Part shown: positions 6,469 to 7,566 of the stretch, piece after piece
Layout: each line of letters begins with the position of its first letter
Position numbering within the stretch: the first letter of the stretch is position 1
From: JAIBBG01 sp040381475
GTDB lineage: Bacteria; Bacteroidota; Bacteroidia; Flavobacteriales_D; Sanyastnellaceae
NCBI GenBank assembly: GCA_040381475.1
Contig: JBEIHH010000118.1
Location: forward strand, 1-7,566
Length of the DNA: 7,566 nucleotides
Reading direction: 5' to 3'
The notes under the pieces: generated by a model
The model's input: the letters and a program-made list of their open reading frames with translations, nothing else
Told to the model about the DNA's origin: nothing
Database searches by the model: none
Position numbers and translations under genes: made by a program

Positions 6469-7005
6469 CTATTGAACCAATAATTGAGCGTGATGTTGAC
6501 GGAATAATTCGAGCGTCGTTTTTAATTCTATTATATTCAATTCATGCCTTGTTCTGGCTGATGGGTGATTATCGAGGTAAATTTTCTTCTGAGCATTGTA
6601 TTGTCTATCCAATCTCTTTTCATAGTCCTTAACACCGGCGAAAATTTCAAGTTCTTTGCGAATCAGCTTCATCGCTTCACATGATCCATTGTATTTGCGG
6701 GTCATCGCCTCGACCAACTTTTCTTCCTTTGCCAGTTTTATTTCCGCGCTTTCAATTTGCGCCTCGAGGTGGCGGATCAAATCCATCTTTCTATTGTGAG
6801 CGATCTCATCAACTCCTTCAATCTCCTCCGCGGGAATTTGCAAGCTGCGCATTTTGAGTTTACCCAGCTTGAGCATATTGTCGCTCGACAATTTTCGCAT
6901 ATCAGCCTCCACCAATGAGATGTTGGCGCGACTGATCCCAAGCATGTCGGCCATCGCCGATTGTGTGAGCCCAAGCTCGAGGCGGGTTTCTTTGAGGTAG
7001 TTCAT
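6469..7005 (-). CDS. Xre-type HTH transcriptional regulator with coiled-coil tail
   Basis: This is a 178-residue protein from the ATG at 7005. The ATG at 7044 would add 13 residues, but it lies inside the upstream dyad, and MNYLKETRLELGLTQ is a typical start for this fold. Residues 2-55 form an HTH_3 domain: LKETRLELGLTQSAMADML, then GISRANISLVEADMRKLSSD with the recognition helix around residues 25-33. Residues 70-170 are highly charged and helical (for example LEAQIESAEIKLAKEEKL), consistent with a coiled coil for oligomerisation. No effector-binding or protease domain is visible. It probably binds the GTAGC half-sites just upstream and regulates itself, and perhaps the nearby tRNA or carbamoyltransferase units. 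That is inference from position. It precedes the small lysine-rich ORF on the same strand. Confidence 0.85.
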   Translation of the reverse strand: MNYLKETRLELGLTQSAMADMLGISRANISLVEADMRKLSSDNMLKLGKLKMRSLQIPAEEIEGVDEIAHNRKMDLIRHLEAQIESAEIKLAKEEKLVEAMTRKYNGSCEAMKLIRKELEIFAGVKDYEKRLDRQYNAQKKIYLDNHPSARTRHELNIIELKTTLELFRQHHAQLLVQ

Positions 7006-7031
7006 TTTAATGGGTGCAAAATCATAAGCTC

Positions 7032-7080
7032 GTAGCGAATACATTGTAGCATACCTGCAACGCTACCATTACATTGCTAC
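7032..7080. promoter_or_regulatory. Four-half-site dyad operator candidate (GTAGC x4)
   Basis: GTAGC occurs at 7032-7036 and 7046-7050, and its complement GCTAC at 7062-7066 and 7076-7080. Within each arm the copies are 14 bp apart, and the whole array is symmetric about position 7056. The outer right and inner left copies extend to a perfect 9-bp inverted repeat, ATTGTAGCA (7043-7051) and TGCTACAAT (7075-7083). It starts 27 bp upstream of the Xre ATG, a classic place for an autoregulatory operator. Confidence 0.6.
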
Positions 7081-7083
7081 AAT

Positions 7084-7324
7084 CAGTTAAAATTTTGATT
7101 ACAATTTCGATGACCGAATGGGAATGAGCGTGAAAATGAGGATGAGGAAAAACAGAACCTAAATGAAATGCCTAATAAGAGAGCAACACTGCCGGCATGA
7201 GAATGATGGAAAAACAATAGCGGATGGGGACAAAATCAAGCCCAGTTAGCCGATAACTCTACCTAATTAAAGCTCACAGAATCAACCAAATATGCTCCCA
7301 TTCTACTTTTTTTTGTTGTGTTAC
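7084..7324. other. Intergenic stretch between the regulator and the tRNA promoter
   Basis: I see no credible gene here. The longest ATG-started frame I found by eye is 28 codons, from 7163, with no recognisable features. A purine-rich segment (about 7117-7160) and an AAAATTTT palindrome (7089-7096) are present but not interpretable. No CAAAnnTA site (a -7 box for - strand transcription) was found, so the promoter of the Xre gene remains unidentified. Confidence 0.5.
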
Positions 7325-7354
7325 TTGCACATTGAATTGCGTGATGTATATTTG
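7324..7354 (+). promoter_or_regulatory. Bacteroidota-type promoter for the tRNA pair
   Basis: CTTG at 7324-7327 serves as the -33 element. TATATTTG at 7347-7354 is an exact match to the TAnnTTTG -7 consensus, with 19 bp between them. Transcription would start around 7360, about a dozen bases before the tRNA-Glu gene, which suits a stable RNA promoter. Confidence 0.7.
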
Positions 7355-7373
7355 CACCCCATTTGAAAAAAAT

Positions 7374-7448
7374 GGCCCGTTCGTCTAGGGGTTAGGACAT
7401 CAGATTTTCATTCTGTTAACGGGAGTTCGATTCTCCCACCTAGTACCA
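7374..7448 (+). tRNA. tRNA-Glu (TTC), acceptor stem anomalous
   Basis: The D arm (GTCT, loop, AGGAC), the anticodon loop TTTTCAT with anticodon TTC at 7407-7409, the variable TAAC and the T arm (GGGAG-TTCGATT-CTCCC) are all canonical for tRNA-Glu. A CCA end is encoded at 7446-7448. The 5' acceptor strand GGCCCGT (7374-7380) is the common one, but the 3' strand is ACCTAGT (7438-7444). Pairs 7-66 and 6-67 form and 1-72 is a G-T wobble, while pairs 2 to 5 all fail. The first anticodon stem pair (7400 with 7416) is also T-T. The gene is either a defective copy, a recently altered gene or a sequence error. The identity call from the anticodon is firm, but functionality is doubtful. Confidence 0.8.
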
Positions 7449-7452
7449 AAAT

Positions 7453-7528
7453 CGTGGTGTGGGGAAGTGGTCATCCCGTTGGGCTCATAACCCAGAGATC
7501 GGAGGTTCGAATCCTCCAACCGCAACTA
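7453..7528 (+). tRNA. tRNA-Met (CAT), probably initiator
   Basis: The D arm is GGGA/TCCC and the anticodon loop CTCATAA carries CAT at 7486-7488. The variable region is AGATC and the T arm is GGAGG-TTCGAAT-CCTCC. Two initiator marks are visible: a C1 x A72 mismatch at the top of the acceptor stem (7453 with 7524) and three consecutive G-C pairs in the anticodon stem (GGG/CCC). G7 x A66 is also unpaired. The discriminator A (7525) is followed by CTA, not CCA, so the 3' CCA would need tRNA nucleotidyltransferase. It begins 4 nt after tRNA-Glu and is probably part of the same transcript. Confidence 0.82.
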
Positions 7529-7566
7529 TAAAAAAATTATTCAAATAAATGTATTTAGATGATATA

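Noticed and set aside
7006..7044. 13-residue N-terminal extension of the Xre regulator
   Set aside because: The upstream ATG lies inside the symmetric operator candidate. The ATG at 7005 begins directly at the HTH domain, as is usual.
7163..7249. 28-codon + strand open frame upstream of the tRNAs
   Set aside because: It is short, has no motif or ribosome-site support, and lies in a region otherwise without coding character.
1..7566. CRISPR array, insertion sequence or phage genes
   Set aside because: No regularly spaced direct repeats, transposase, integrase or terminal inverted repeats were seen on reading both strands.

Overview
The window most likely comes from the chromosome of a Bacteroidota bacterium. 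Four signs agree: a C-terminal type IX secretion (T9SS) sorting domain on the first gene; two promoter-like sites carrying the Bacteroidota -7 box TATATTTG instead of a sigma70 -10 box; AT-leaning coding sequence with little evidence of Shine-Dalgarno sites; and a large outer-membrane beta-barrel protein. The species cannot be named from the sequence alone.

Layout. (1) Positions 2-1069, + strand: the 3' part of a secreted protein with about seven 28-31-residue aromatic repeats and a T9SS sorting domain. (2) Positions 1124-2383, - strand, convergent with the first gene: a conserved outer-membrane beta-barrel protein of unknown role. (3) Positions 2505-6132, - strand: a tight four-gene cassette, transcribed from right to left. 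It encodes a NodU/CmcH/SxtI-type carbamoyltransferase, a three-TM protein with a periplasmic SGNH-like domain, a 49-residue DUF5989 (SxtK-like) membrane peptide and an SxtJ-family membrane protein. Intergenic gaps are 1, 12 and 9 nt. A promoter-like site (6182-6209) and a 5'-leader hairpin (6141-6159) precede the carbamoyltransferase. (4) Positions 6181-7005, - strand: an Xre-type HTH regulator with a coiled-coil tail, and a small lysine-rich ORF with an A9 tract. A four-half-site dyad (7032-7080) lies upstream of the regulator. (5) Positions 7374-7528, + strand: tRNA-Glu(TTC) and a probable initiator tRNA-Met(CAT) behind a consensus-like Bacteroidota promoter. The tRNA-Glu has a badly mismatched acceptor stem.

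How it may work together. In the carbamoyltransferase cassette, a cytosolic enzyme should transfer a carbamoyl group from carbamoyl phosphate, via carbamoyl-AMP, to a hydroxyl on an unknown acceptor. The small membrane proteins and the membrane-anchored SGNH protein suggest that the product is handled at, or modified across, the inner membrane, for example a surface glycan or lipid. That is inference. The SxtI/SxtJ/SxtK association is known from saxitoxin clusters and other bacteria, but no saxitoxin core biosynthesis gene is visible here.
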